From contig OY741279.1 of the NCBI GenBank assembly GCA_963514095.1, positions 7,896,322 through 7,960,321 of the forward strand: a stretch of DNA of 64,000 nt, in the 5' to 3' direction. The notes beneath the pieces are model-generated. The model did not search any database and was not told the origin of the DNA. It saw only the letters and a list, made by a program, of their open reading frames with translations. Below, piece by piece: positions 26,446 to 38,339 of the stretch (position 1 is the stretch's first letter; the number at the start of each line of letters is the position of its first letter). The position numbers and the translations under genes were made by a program. Source of the DNA: Eutrigla gurnardus (lineage: Eukaryota > Chordata > Actinopteri > Perciformes > Triglidae).

Positions 26446-29210
26446 AAATACTTGTATCTATTTAAAGAAACAATTTGAAACATTAAACATCTCAGTAGTT
26501 TTCTGTACTGATATTTGTCTTGCAAATTTACTTTCCAAACGTTTTGCTGTATTGAGTCTAAACCATAATTTACTGGAGTTGAAATAATTAGTCTGTTCAT
26601 TTTCCGTCAATTCACTAAGGATTTTAATTATCTATGAATCTTTTATGTTTCATGGTTCCAGCGTCTCAAATGTGAATTTTGCCTGCTTTAGTTTGTCTTC
26701 TAGGATTATAAATGGTTGTTTGAACAAAACAAGACATCTGAAGATGTCATCTTGAGCTCCGGGAACTTCTGTTGGGCATTTTTAACTATTTTCTGGTGAA
26801 GTTTTATTACCGTAACCCAACGATGCCAAAAGTACACTGCACAAGAGAAACCGTCGTCTGAACATTTCACATCAAGTTTCATCTTCTAGGAAATGGACTT
26901 TGTATTTTTGGACTTCCTTAATTATGACGCCATCATAATAAAAAGCACATGAGGCCGTCTTTATGGCCGATCTTGGCTGAAGCATTTTATCTCGTGCCAA
27001 ATCTATTTGGCTCCCGAATCGTCGGATGAGTTCTGTGCCGAAAGCCGATCTTCAAAGCCTCATTAGTCGGCCTGCCGCTCGGCTCTTGAGAAGCTCCAAA
27101 TAATGGGATCGTTTCTGACAAAGTCTTAAGGGTTGCTTGGCCCTTTCTCCCACTCCACAAACACGGGCTCAAGTGTGTGCAGCTGTGTATGATTCCCCTT
27201 CAGTATTTGTGTTTACTTTAATAATCACGGGGGGACAATGGGTCCTAATGTACGTCTTTGTTTCTCTGCCAGCACCTACACAAATGTCTGAACAACACTG
27301 TTTGGAGGAAAAACACAGAATTCATTATGAGAATACAAAACACCCCAACGTTAGATTACCATGAGAATACTGGAGGTCCTAATGGGCCTGAATACAGCAA
27401 ACAATGACACAAGGGTTCCTTTTTAATTTAATTATTTACTTTTATTACCGCTCAAGATTCCATTAGCGCTTTCGAGAACATGTTAATTGGCAGCGTGTGC
27501 CAGTGGGTGCATAGATATCTGAAGGGTTTGTTGGCAGGTTTTTTGTTTCGTCGTCAAAATTTGGCCAAATATGTGAATTTCCAATTGGATTGCTCAATAA
27601 GATGTGGGGTTTTAAGTCTTTGTGTCCATTCAGATGAAAGATGGCCCATTGGAAATTGGCAGCTAGCTGTTTGTTTTTCATTAAGCCACATCAGAGAGAT
27701 AATTTACCTAAATTATGCTGTTATTTTTTTCTATCTTTTAAATAGCTAATTATATCAGTTTCATTATATAAAGAATTGTATTTTCGTCCAATTTGGGGGA
27801 AAAAGTGGGGTTTTAATTAAAGGTGATACGAATATTAACAAGCGAAACTAACCATTTACATGTGTATTCTCTTTTAACACTTTTACTTTGAAATTAGTGT
27901 GAGAGCTTTGTTAATTTTTAGAATATCTAGAGAATTACTGCTGGTTATGAGGTAGATCCAGTATGATAATCAAAAAACAACCTGAAGGAAATTCACTGAA
28001 TGTTTGCTACAAAAGGCTCCTCCAAACAAGGTAAGTTTGATAATTCTATAATCTCTGAATCTACAATCTACCAAATTAAAATAACTGTTAAAGTTAAAGT
28101 ATACTGTCAATAACACGTTGTAATAACTGGTTTTAATGTCTTACGGATTTGTGAGATTTTCCAAACGGTTGTTCATGCTTCATGCATGTACAAAAATATG
28201 ATAAGCATTGCTTATAATTTCACGGCAAGTCTATAACTTGTGAAGTTAATCACAAAAAAAACATTCTTCCCAGTTTGAGAGTTTCTACTGGCTCAAATTT
28301 AACAACCAACATTGTGATGTGGATTTAATGACTCACGTCTTTGCCTGATCTTTTTATTAGGATGCAGGAAGGAGGAGACAGGCCGAGCTCCCGTCGGGGT
28401 CAGGACTTGTTTCATCATCTCACATGGAGCTTCAACAGAACGAGATGTTTTTACAAATGGAAAATTCTAATCATATATAATTGGAATTGGATGTTGGTTT
28501 AAAAGGGTTGCGTCCTCATCAGCCATGATATTAGGTGTCGAGTCGTTTTACACATGACTCGGTAAAGAGACGCTGCTGAGGCGGTTCGTCCTGGCGTTTT
28601 CTCCTCTGCGGTTACCACCAGACAGAAACGCTGCACCGTTGCATATCACACCTTGAGACAATTCACCCTTAATAATGCTCCTCAGTGGGGCCTGCATAAG
28701 TAGTGCATATTCATAAGCGTACCCTTTCCTTTATAAACCATTTCATTCACCTAGCTTGCATCTGGCGCTATTCTTTTTCTCCTTTTCTAGTCCTTTGATA
28801 TGGACGCCAGCTCTCTTTTTCTTCCCCCTCTTGTTCCGTTGTCATACCAGAAGATTATTTCTGGATGGAGAGAATGAGGCGGAGGACCCGGTGGCCCGGC
28901 GGACGACACACCTGGCAGCGCTCAGGTGGGTGCAGCTGGTTGGTGTCAGAGGTTCATGTATTCACACCGGACAGAACTGGGTTGAGATAAGGACTACAGT
29001 GAGAGGGGGTGATCATTAGGATACACCTGTCAGATGTGCACAACGCCATCGGGTTTGTGATGTCACTTCCACCTCCTTTATAAGAATCTATATTGGGTAG
29101 CTACAGTAGATACCTGCTGAGTTTGCCGAACACAAATAACAGACTCCATTCACATTTATTTGAAGACGTCTACCTTCTCCTCGTCTTAGCAGTGCCGTAG
29201 GTCTCTGTAT
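25590..29210. other. Intergenic DNA between dlst and lrrc74a
   Basis: AT-rich DNA between the convergent 3' ends of dlst and lrrc74a. It contains a TA microsatellite at 26414-26445. I see no exon with family similarity. In mammals several genes occupy the interval right of DLST; none is visible here. Confidence 0.6.
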
Positions 29211-32056
29211 CTATGACAGCCCAGCAAGCTGACTGCAACAAGGAGAGATCAGTGTGTTCATAAGAGCAAAAGAGTGAAGAATCACCACCACAAGATGTTT
29301 ATTTCATTCTTAAAAGAACAAAGTGACGGCTGTGCTTTGTCTGGGTGGTTATTATTGTCTGTCAGAAGTGTTTCAGATGGACTAACCTGTAGACGATGGT
29401 GGCTGTGCAGTTCTTGTCAAACTTTGTGATCAAATACTGCAGCTGCCTCTGATCCAGCGGGATGTTGGCTGCCTGCATGCATGACAACAGTTGCGGTGAA
29501 TGTAGGAATACTTCAGACCAGCAGTACTTTTCTGGGACACTCATTACTCATTAATGGTATGCAGTCGTCTATGATGTCTTCAGTGCCTGTGAGCAATAGT
29601 TAGCCCGACCTTTACAGCCTTCCTGAATGCGGCGATCGGGACGCTCGTGGTTCCTTCCTCATCCAAAGCTTGGAAGAAGTCCGCGATGCTCTCGTTCCGC
29701 TCCTCAAAGAATTTCTAGGAAAGAATCCAGATCATGTTTGAGGAATACACGTGCAAAGAAATGACCTTTTTAAGAGTGCTTTTGTATGGTAACGAGAATA
29801 AACGTCATCTTGTTCATATCCAAATCTATCTGTCGACAGATTTCTCTCTCATCCTGACCTCTGACCTGAAAGATGTGGAGGGCTGATAAGTTCCTAGTGA
29901 CGGAGATCATGATGTCATACAAAACGACCAGCGCGGGACGCCTCTGACGAGCTTCTTCCAAGAGCTCCACAAACTCCTCACGAACAAGCACCGTCTGCAC
30001 ACATACAGGGAGCATAGGAACAGCACTGCAGGCAGACGCCATCATCTGCCATCATTCATCCGGGTGAACTTTGCACTCACAGAAATATCGATCTCCTCTA
30101 CGGCTGAATTCATGTTCTGTTTTACGGTTTTGAGCAAAGTCAGAGCTCCGATATTCGTCAGGTGGTTCTGGGAGAGCTGAACAAAACACACCAGACCTTA
30201 TGTTTAGCATGAATTCATCATCACATTAGAGACATTACAACATGTCCGCTCACCTTGAGGACCCTGAGGCGGGCGTTGGTGTCCAGGCCCACGCAGAGAA
30301 GTGCCACCCCCTCATCGTCGATGCGGTTGCCCCCGAGGTCCAGCAGCACCAGCGTGCTGTTCTGTCCGAGTGCTTGACCCAGCAACTCTGCCTCCATTCG
30401 GCCAAAACTGTTCTGCGACAGCCGGAGCTGTTTCAGCGTCGAGTTCACCTGAGGTATAGAATAATGTGAGCGACAAACGGCTGTGATGGGAGACAGACGG
30501 TCACATGTGCACAGAAGGCTCATGAGTTCGTCACCTTCAGCCCATCACTCAGAGCCACCACAGCACCCATACCAAGAGGGTTCCAGCTCAGATCCAGGAC
30601 TTCAATGCCTTTATTTGAGGCTTTGAGAAAGGAGAGGGGAGGAGACACATTTAAAAGGTTACAATACATTTAAAACAAATGTTTTATGAGATCTTTTAAA
30701 GTCAATGTATGAATATTCAGTACATATCATTAGCGTTGGTTTTGAATGCTCCATACGTGTTCAAATTTGGGGGATTCATAGCGATAATTATAATATGCTC
30801 TTTAGCTTTAATGTCATTGGGTTTAATACAATAGTTCAGTTAACTTTAGCAGGTTGTGAGTTTCGTGAGACAAGTTCTTTGTTTACTTCACAGGAACACA
30901 GTCAGAAATGAACTACGACACCTAACATATGACCCAGGTGTTGTCCGCCTGCATCACAGAACTTGTTGTGACTGAGGTCCAGCTCTGTGACTTTGTCGTC
31001 ACCCTAAGAAGAAAGAAAACGCTAACAATTAATACCAAATGTACAGTTGATAGCATATATTCACGAGCTGCTTTTTGCCACATGGAATCAAAAGGGACTA
31101 CTTTTCTACTAACCTCTAAAGCATCAGCAATGTATTTCGCAGCAGAGTCATCAAAATCATTTCCTAAGGGAAGAAGGGAATTCATTTAACTATGTGTCCC
31201 AAAAGAAGAGCTCACTTCCACTGTGTTACAGCGAGGTGCACAGACTCGGTTGATCACCTGAAAGTTTGACAGATTTGATGTAGGAATTGTCTGACAGCAT
31301 TTTGGAGATAGATTTCGCTCCTTCGGGGCTCAGCTGGTTGTTGGATAGATTCTGGAATAAAACATATCGGAACAGAGGGAGTACTGGGCTTTTTTTTTGT
31401 TTATTTTTTTCAGAACTGCTGAACTTGATGTGATAGTTTTTGGAATAGTTACTAGACTCCGGATGCTGCTGTTTGTTTGAAGCATCTCCATCAGGTAGCG
31501 TGTCCCCTCCGCCTGAAATGCATTGTCCTCCAGCTCAAGGTTGGTGATGGCGTTGTAATTCTGAAACCAAAAAAGGAATAATTGAATAGCTACATGTATG
31601 GACTGGCATTATAGTGGATGACGGGAGAGATCTCCACCTGCAGAGCGATGGCCAGAGCTTTGGCCCCCCGAGGTCCCACACCGTAGTGGCTCAGGTCGAG
31701 ATTCTCTTCACCCAATTGATGGAAGAAGGAGCACACAGGAATGGAGCCCGTCTGCTGACAGGCCTGCAGGTACAGCTCTGCACGGGACAAACTCTGTGTC
31801 TGATTGGTGGCACCTGGAGAGAACAAAATCAGCAGAGGAAGAGGTGAGTGATGGTTGAAGTCATCCATTGCTATTGATCTGCATGGTCACCTTTAACTTT
31901 ACTGTCTGTTTCCAGATCAGTGTCCCACTCGTCACCACTGCTGCCCTCTTGACCCCGGTCTTGACCCTGGTCTCGCTCCTCCTTGTTCTCATCCCGGCTC
32001 TCCGTGGGCAGGACCGACTGGTCGTCATCAGGCTGTTCCTCAGTGAGATTCTCCAT
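29211..32056 (-). CDS. lrrc74a: Leucine-rich repeat-containing protein 74A-like
   Basis: Thirteen minus-strand exons: 32056-31891, 31813-31638, 31560-31453, 31351-31258, 31163-31114, 31003-30934, 30620-30535, 30448-30254, 30176-30081, 29994-29866, 29714-29610, 29472-29387, 29232-29211. Every phase matches and the product is 460 residues (human LRRC74A about 488). The first 55 residues are acidic and disordered. Residues about 95-340 carry ribonuclease-inhibitor-type LRRs, for example LDLSHNKF, LDLSWNPLGMGA, LRLSQNSFGR and LDLGGNRIDDEG. The C-terminal part has two degenerate EF-hand-like segments (FFQALDEEGTTSVPIAAF and FDKNCTATIVY) lacking full calcium ligands. The function of the family is poorly known. 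Two donors are weak (CTA|GTAACT at 31453 and G|GTCATA at 30934) but are required by frame. The family call is firm; 74A rather than 74B is inferred from length and chromosome neighbourhood. Confidence 0.85.
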
Positions 32057-33059
32057 CACGCCACAAAGACAGGACCTCACCTGTATCTGCAACACACACC
32101 AGAAGAGACAGGTGAGCCCCAACTGTGTGGAAATGTGGTATAAAAGTGTTGAAAATCAACATATAGCGAGTTTTAAGCTTCATTGTGTGACAAGGAAGGC
32201 GACAAACTGGTTTGTAGCTAGCGTTAGCATAAGTTAGCATATTGGCTATTAGCTCAGTGAGGTGCGGTGATCGGTTGGAGCAGACCAACTCCTTAAAGGA
32301 GGGGACTGTTTTAATTGGACGAATTTAAAACTAACGTGGGTGAGTATTTAAAACGCTTTATTCTGTTTAACGGGCACGTAAAACGTTCCTTATTGCTGAA
32401 AACGGCAGCCTACCTGAACGAGATCCGTCTCTTTCTGAAGTGTAACGTTTTAGAACATTTAACCGCAGGAAACCTTAGTAACGGTTGTTACGGAGTTCAG
32501 TTTCTCTAAGGAAAATACGGACGAAATATAAAAAGTGCTGCTGTATGGAAATATCTGTCCGTTACGTTTTTCTTTACATTAGCTGACTACATATTAGTTG
32601 TGAATAAGTCAAATGGATTGATCGTGTCTGCTCAAATCATACAGTTCGCTTATCGTACCACTAGGTGTCGCAGTTGACCGCAGTATGAGCTGTATCTCCA
32701 CAGTGTAATAAGACTAAAAAGAAAGTGGAATACAAATGAAGTTGGGTGATAATTACAACAATTATGGAATTTACTTTAAGCTTTAAATAAATGAATATCT
32801 TAAACATGTTTTGGATTGGCGATAATGCTGTGATCATCAAGCCTGGAAAACAATGAAAGCATGAATGACTGTTTCGGAGTTTGGAAATGGAAGTAAAGCC
32901 TGCTTTTGGCAATGTGCCTCAGCTGAAGAAACACAATTGCACAACGTTTGTCACTTGATAGTCCCAGTGTCGTGACTGAGAGGAACAGATACAAGGACTC
33001 CCTGAGATATTGCACGTCTTGTTATTGCGCCACAAAATAACAAGACATGCTCTTTCTTG
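32057..33059. other. 5' flank of lrrc74a and spacer to jdp2
   Basis: This contains the 5' UTR and promoter side of lrrc74a on the minus strand (acceptor candidates near 32079-32085 suggest a further upstream non-coding exon) and then the 3' flank of jdp2. An RFX X-box-like sequence lies at 32469-32482. Nothing else is recognised. Confidence 0.5.
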
Positions 33060-33976
33060 TAGTTAGAAAATAAAATTTAATCTATTCAGGGTAACAGAGT
33101 CATACAATAGCAGATACAGGTCCAGAACAGCCATTGAAATACTGCTCAGCTGAAAAGATTTCTGCTCGTTTTCACAGCTGTTTGACAGCACAACATGACA
33201 AGACACAGACTGGAAAGGTCGAAAAAGATAAATCACATCAAGTGATTAACAAGCATTTCATATATGTTTATGTATACAAAGCAGTATAAAACAAGTACAA
33301 TAATGGACAGACAACAAGTCCAAAAACATGGGTGTAAACAATTCGTGTATATGTGCTTTTCATGACGCCAGCGTCACCACAAATCGGATCAACCGGTAAC
33401 TGCCATCGTCGAGGCAGAGTATAGAAATCAACATTACAAAATAAAAAAACAACAACAACAACTCTACTCCAAGTCTGCTGTGCTTGTATTGAGTATTGTG
33501 TCTTTTTAAAAACCTCTACACCTGTATATTTCAGCAAGCATACAAAGGAAAGCTGCAGGCCACTAAGCCTCTGCATTGAAACAATGCCACACAATCTATT
33601 CAGGGCTTTTGTAACGGAGCACCATATTGATATTAGTGTGTTTCCTCAGCGTTGTTTCCAGTCGTACTCTACTGTTTCCATTGGTCCCTTTTATGTAGAG
33701 ATGGTTGAAGTAACAACTAGGCACAGTGGGTGTCAACAACAACACTTAATGCGGAGATGAAACTGGGTATTTCCAGTCTTCCAATGGAGAGAGCCAGCTC
33801 ATGTAGCAGTACTAAGGAAGCCCTACAACCTCAGGTCTTTGGGCAGAGTCTCCAAAAGACTTCAGCTTGGAGCTCAAGTGCTTGTTTAGAAATGTATTGC
33901 CAGTTAGGTTTTCATTTTAATGGCAGCTGCTAGTTTTTGGGCGTCGGGGACTCCGCGTCCCTGGTTTGCCGGGGTT
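33060..33976 (-). other. Probable jdp2 3' UTR
   Basis: About 0.9 kb follows the jdp2 stop codon on the minus strand without another gene. An ATTAAA-type polyadenylation signal (plus-strand TTTAAT at 33076-33081) would end it. The extent is inferred. Confidence 0.4.
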
Positions 33977-35581
33977 TCACTTGGCTTCGGTGGACAGCTG
34001 CTCCAAAAGGGGGTTGGCCTCGTTCTCTGGTGTTTTGACGCTGTCGGTCCTCACGATGCAGGTGGGCCGGTGGAGGTTGAGCATCACCATTAGCTGCTGC
34101 CTCTCCAGACGGAGCTCCTCGATCTGGGCCTTCAGGTCGGAGTTCACCATCTCCAGACGCTCCGATTCCTGGACAGAGATTATTTGAAAAGGACAAATAC
34201 ATTATTCAGAGTACTTCAAAGTTGTCAACCTTATATAATCACTTCTCAAAAACCCTGACTTTAAGTTGTGCAGGTGTAATAATCTTGTTTCAACCAGTGG
34301 GCTGAATGGTCAAAATCAGCGGTTCAGGTTAACTGAAGTCATGCTATTCTTGACCTCCACTCTTATATGCTTGACGTGTGCTCAGCATTATGAGATGCAG
34401 TGTCATGAACTCACCCTTTGAAGGAAGTCGGTCCGTTCCTTCTTTTTGTTTCGGCATCGCGCGGCCGCTACCTTGTTTTTCTCTCGTCTCCGTTTCCTCC
34501 GATCCTCATCTTCATCCATCTGCAAACACAAAGTATTTTATGTATGAGAAACCGGTATTACATTAATGTGTTTTAAAAGCAAATTAATTTGCAGCATTTC
34601 ATCCATAGTTATTTAACATGTATCTGCAGTACCCCTTTGAGCCACACGAGGGAGCCTGAATGTCCATATTGATCTGATAATTCTAGCCTATTTATAGCAT
34701 TGAATCTATTATGAAATGTGAGTTACATGTTGTTTGTTTTACTGCTGAGAGGGAAAAACAGGAGCCTTTTAAATCTGCCTAAATCTATTCAGCCTCATTT
34801 GTTAATTATTTCACGTTAAATACATAAACATGAAGCTATGATTTATCAAACCTATATTTCATCAAAATAGTTGTTTTACTGATTCAAGATGATATGTTTA
34901 TTTTGTCATGGAAGAAAAAAAATGGTCAGGAACGTTCATTTGTGCATAAATTAGCTCTTCATGGTTTATATATGAGGCCTATTGTGAATTGGGTCGCCAT
35001 AGTTTGTCATTTTTAAAAAGTGGGTCCCCAGAAAAAAGTTTGGGAAACACTGACCTAGATGAAAAAACATTTATTTTGTTCAACTTCTACCACGGTTCTT
35101 GTAAAGTATTGGGCCCTGAACCACATCAAACCAATGCATCTACAGCTACATGATATTCTATATATACCAAGCCTGCTATCAGGACAATTAAAGGCACCAG
35201 ACTGTAAAATCCCTTCAGTCATTCTAAACAGATCTTATTTTCCCCTTTGCTTCAGATTATGAACGTAAAACCTGCTTTGATAGAAGGCTTTGAAACCCGC
35301 CTTCTTCTTTCTGCCCTCTGACTTGATGTACATCCTTCACACTCCCCTACAGCTTAAGTTATTTCCTCTCTTCTCTCCCTCCTCACCTCTGTCTTGATGG
35401 CCAGCGGCCTCTTCCCCAGCCTCCCCAGGAAATGCAGCGGGGACAGCATGGTGCCCAGCTGGCGGAAGTCGGCCAGCTTGAGTTGATCAGTGAGCGTGGT
35501 GGCCGAGATGCCCGCCAGCGGGCCCAGGCAGGGCAGGGAGCCCGCCGCCAGCGAAGGGTCCGGTATCTGTCCCGGCATCAT
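33977..35581 (-). CDS. jdp2: Jun dimerization protein 2
   Basis: bZIP repressor that dimerises with Jun and ATF2 on AP-1 and CRE sites and recruits histone-deacetylase activity in the nucleus. Coding exons on the minus strand: 35581-35387, 34519-34415 and 34168-33977. They give exactly 163 residues, the human length. The start (MMPGQIPDPS) matches the family. IKTE at residues 62-65 is a sumoylation consensus at the place of the known JDP2 site. The basic region RRKRRREKNKVAAARCRNKKKERTDFLQR is encoded by the middle exon (quoted in pieces: KRRREKNKVAAARCRNKKK). The zipper runs from ESERLEMV to LMVMLNLHRP. The conserved TDSVKTPE with its threonine phosphorylation site follows. A non-coding first exon probably lies near 43330, giving a 7.7 kb intron. 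Confidence 0.96.
34960..35052. mobile_element. hAT-type transposon end fragment
   Basis: The segment ends GTTTGGGAAACACTG at about 35052, which on the other strand is the familiar CAGTGTTTCCCAAAC terminus followed by a TTTTTTCTGGGGACCCACTTTT-like stretch. No matching second end is seen within 500 bp, so it is a fragment within a jdp2 intron. Confidence 0.6.
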
Positions 35582-35604
35582 GACCGACCCGGCCACCACC
35601 GCCG

Positions 35605-38270
35605 CTACGGGACAGAGGGAAGAGGAAGGGAACGATTAAGGCAAGAGAATCTGACCAAAATGTAATGCAATGTTTTTAGTACAGTGGAAAGTATACATTT
35701 TATTGCAATAATTCATAGTAGGGGTATTTATTTTATATTTTTAAGGGCATTTTTGTTCTTCTCTTCTATGCTCATAACAAGCCATACATTAACACCCTTC
35801 CGTTATCACGTTGCAGCCGTCTTTTATCTTTATTATGATCTTCTAGTGTCGGCATTCCATCCACAAAACCAGATTAATTCACCGCCTTACTGTCCTTGTC
35901 ATCAAAAGATCTTTCTAAATATGGGTTTGCCGTTTCCAAGAATGCATTCAAACATTGACAGCTTTGACAGCTGTGTTATCTTCTTAGTCAGCAGCCGGGG
36001 AAAAAACAAACTCCACACTGTCAGCAGCGACACAATCATCTCTGTAGTTTCACATTCAAAGGCAAGCCATGAAACCCTTCGGTATACGAGGACTATCTTC
36101 TGCACTTATGCTTCTAATGCTTTACCCCGTGAACTTAATTATTGATTCGGTTGGGACGTGATTCAAAGGATACCAAAGGCATTCATGTCAAAACAGAGCG
36201 GGTTATGCTCATGCATTCCACTGCCACCCTCTTTCAACAATTTGAGTTTTAAATGGGTTGACCGCAGCACTTTTTAATGTAATCAGGGAGGAATGAGGGA
36301 CGGAGGGGCGGAAAGGAGAATTTGTGGAGGCCTAAAGGAAGTGGCTGGAGAATTAAGACGTCTCTCTAATTACTGTAAAACCAAGAGTTGGAAAACATCT
36401 GATGGCCAAATACAAAACAAATGTTACAGATGGGAACAGTGAAACATGAGCCGACCGTACCCTGCCCATCCCTGCGATCTCTGAGGAGAGGGAGACCAGT
36501 GGATTTTTAGAGTCTGACAAGAAATTGCTTCTCTTACTCTTCATTATTTAAAAAAAACATACTAAATAAATAGTAATAACATTACAATAAAAATGTCCAG
36601 CTAGGTAAACGATGGCAAACATTCAACTGCCAATTACACATTTTTTTCTGCTGATGAAATGTTAAACTGAATAGAAACAGAATCCCTTTGTGGATCCAAT
36701 TAGATTTTTTGACAAAACCCCAACCGAACAACCGATACTTCAATAACTTTGGCGTGCTGACAGAATGTCAGCTAGGATTACCACGCTAAACCCGACGCTA
36801 CGAGGAGTTTTTAAAAAAGATTGATGATATCGGTGCGACTTCTGCATTCACGTCTTAAATCACATTTGCCTCCTGAGCACTGGGCCGAAGCTGAACCCTC
36901 GACAGGTCTGGCACAAACCGAACAAAGCCCCTCTCATATGGAACCAACAAAGCCAAGTATTGTGAGGTGCTGCGGAAACAGCTGACTTTGCTGGTGGGTG
37001 ACTAGCTGACAGGCCGACTGTATTGTAAGTTAGACCCAAGTTTTTCTTTCTTTTCGGAGCTGAAAGACTCGCTCTTTTACAAAAGTCATAGAGGAGGTAA
37101 TGAAAAAAACAAGGTTATGTAACTCTATTCTAATGTACTCCACCCTGCTTATGGGCTGGTCTCAATGTGTTTTTACAGTTCGACTGGAGTTTACAGTCGA
37201 GCACAGTGGAAAGCAAATCAGCCCACTCGATAGGAAATCAATTTTTAATCAGAAAACCGTATATGTCACATAATGCTTACGTTTTTTTCCTACTGTCTTA
37301 TCTACATTATGACTTGTAGGCACAAAGGCATGCTTATTTTTGCAGGGAGATGACTGTTGCATCTAAAACTCCTTTATTAATTAAGTATTACAGTACATCG
37401 TCTGTCAAATGTCCGTCACATCCTCACACTACTTTGACCTGTTCCTTACCACCGCCAGTCTGCATGATTTATTCGCTCCAAGGACAAGCTGGTGTGTTCA
37501 GCCCCGTGTCCAATGAGGCATTTTATTATTTAAATCCAGACTGCCCCCCTCCCTCCCCTTTTTTCTCTCCCTCACTCCCCGCCGTATGTATACTCCCATT
37601 TACACTGCACTTGGCAGCGGCCTGTTGTTTTTGCTGGAGAGGAAAGGAACAAGACAGCCCTGGTAAAAATCTGTCTCAGACAAAATTCCCTCTCAAACTC
37701 CTGGGAGAGGTGGAGGAATGGAAGGTGCCAAGGCCTTCTCTTTCTGCAGAGAGGCTGTCTAAGAACAAGGCAAACCATATGGCAGCTAATCTGGGGATGA
37801 ATGAGGGGAGCTCTCACATAGGCTGATGGCCAAACCCAAAAAATGTTTCGCCGAAGTGACTGAACCACTGCTTTTACTATGAAAGCCTTTAGACGGATCA
37901 GACTCAGGTCCAAGTTTCACATCAGATCTAATGACTTGTGACAAGAGTGTGTCCTGTTTTTTCTTACATTGCTCAATGCTGACCAATAAATCACCCCCGG
38001 GCTGAGAGAACAGCCACAGGAACTGAAGCACCCTTTAGGAATGACAAAACAAATCACTTTCATAGTCAAAATGGAGACCGATAACAAAAGGTTGGCCAGA
38101 CACTCGGGACTTGTTCACAGACTCTGATTAGGGTGTGTTTTCTCAATGGAAATTGACATCAATTCAGGAATTATCATATTTTATGTCTATCAGACTGTAT
38201 GCAGGATATTGTAATGCAACCCCCATTCCAGCTTATGGCTTGTTGAAGCATGCAGCCCAGACCAGACCTC

Positions 38271-38339
<69 letters not shown>

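Noticed and set aside
33930..34202. Minus-strand 90-codon frame over the last jdp2 exon
   Set aside because: It is the wrong frame; the zipper and VRTDSVKTPE motif are in the neighbouring frame.
35684..36145. 153-codon plus-strand frame in the jdp2 intron
   Set aside because: It has no domain, low-complexity start and AT-rich codons; it looks like chance.
37772..37781. CArG-like ACCATATGGC in the jdp2 intron
   Set aside because: Only four A/T bases lie between CC and GG, so it does not meet CC(A/T)6GG.
37350..37826. 158-codon plus-strand frame in the jdp2 intron
   Set aside because: No family resemblance and irregular composition rich in Pro, Ser and Cys from pyrimidine-rich DNA; probably chance.
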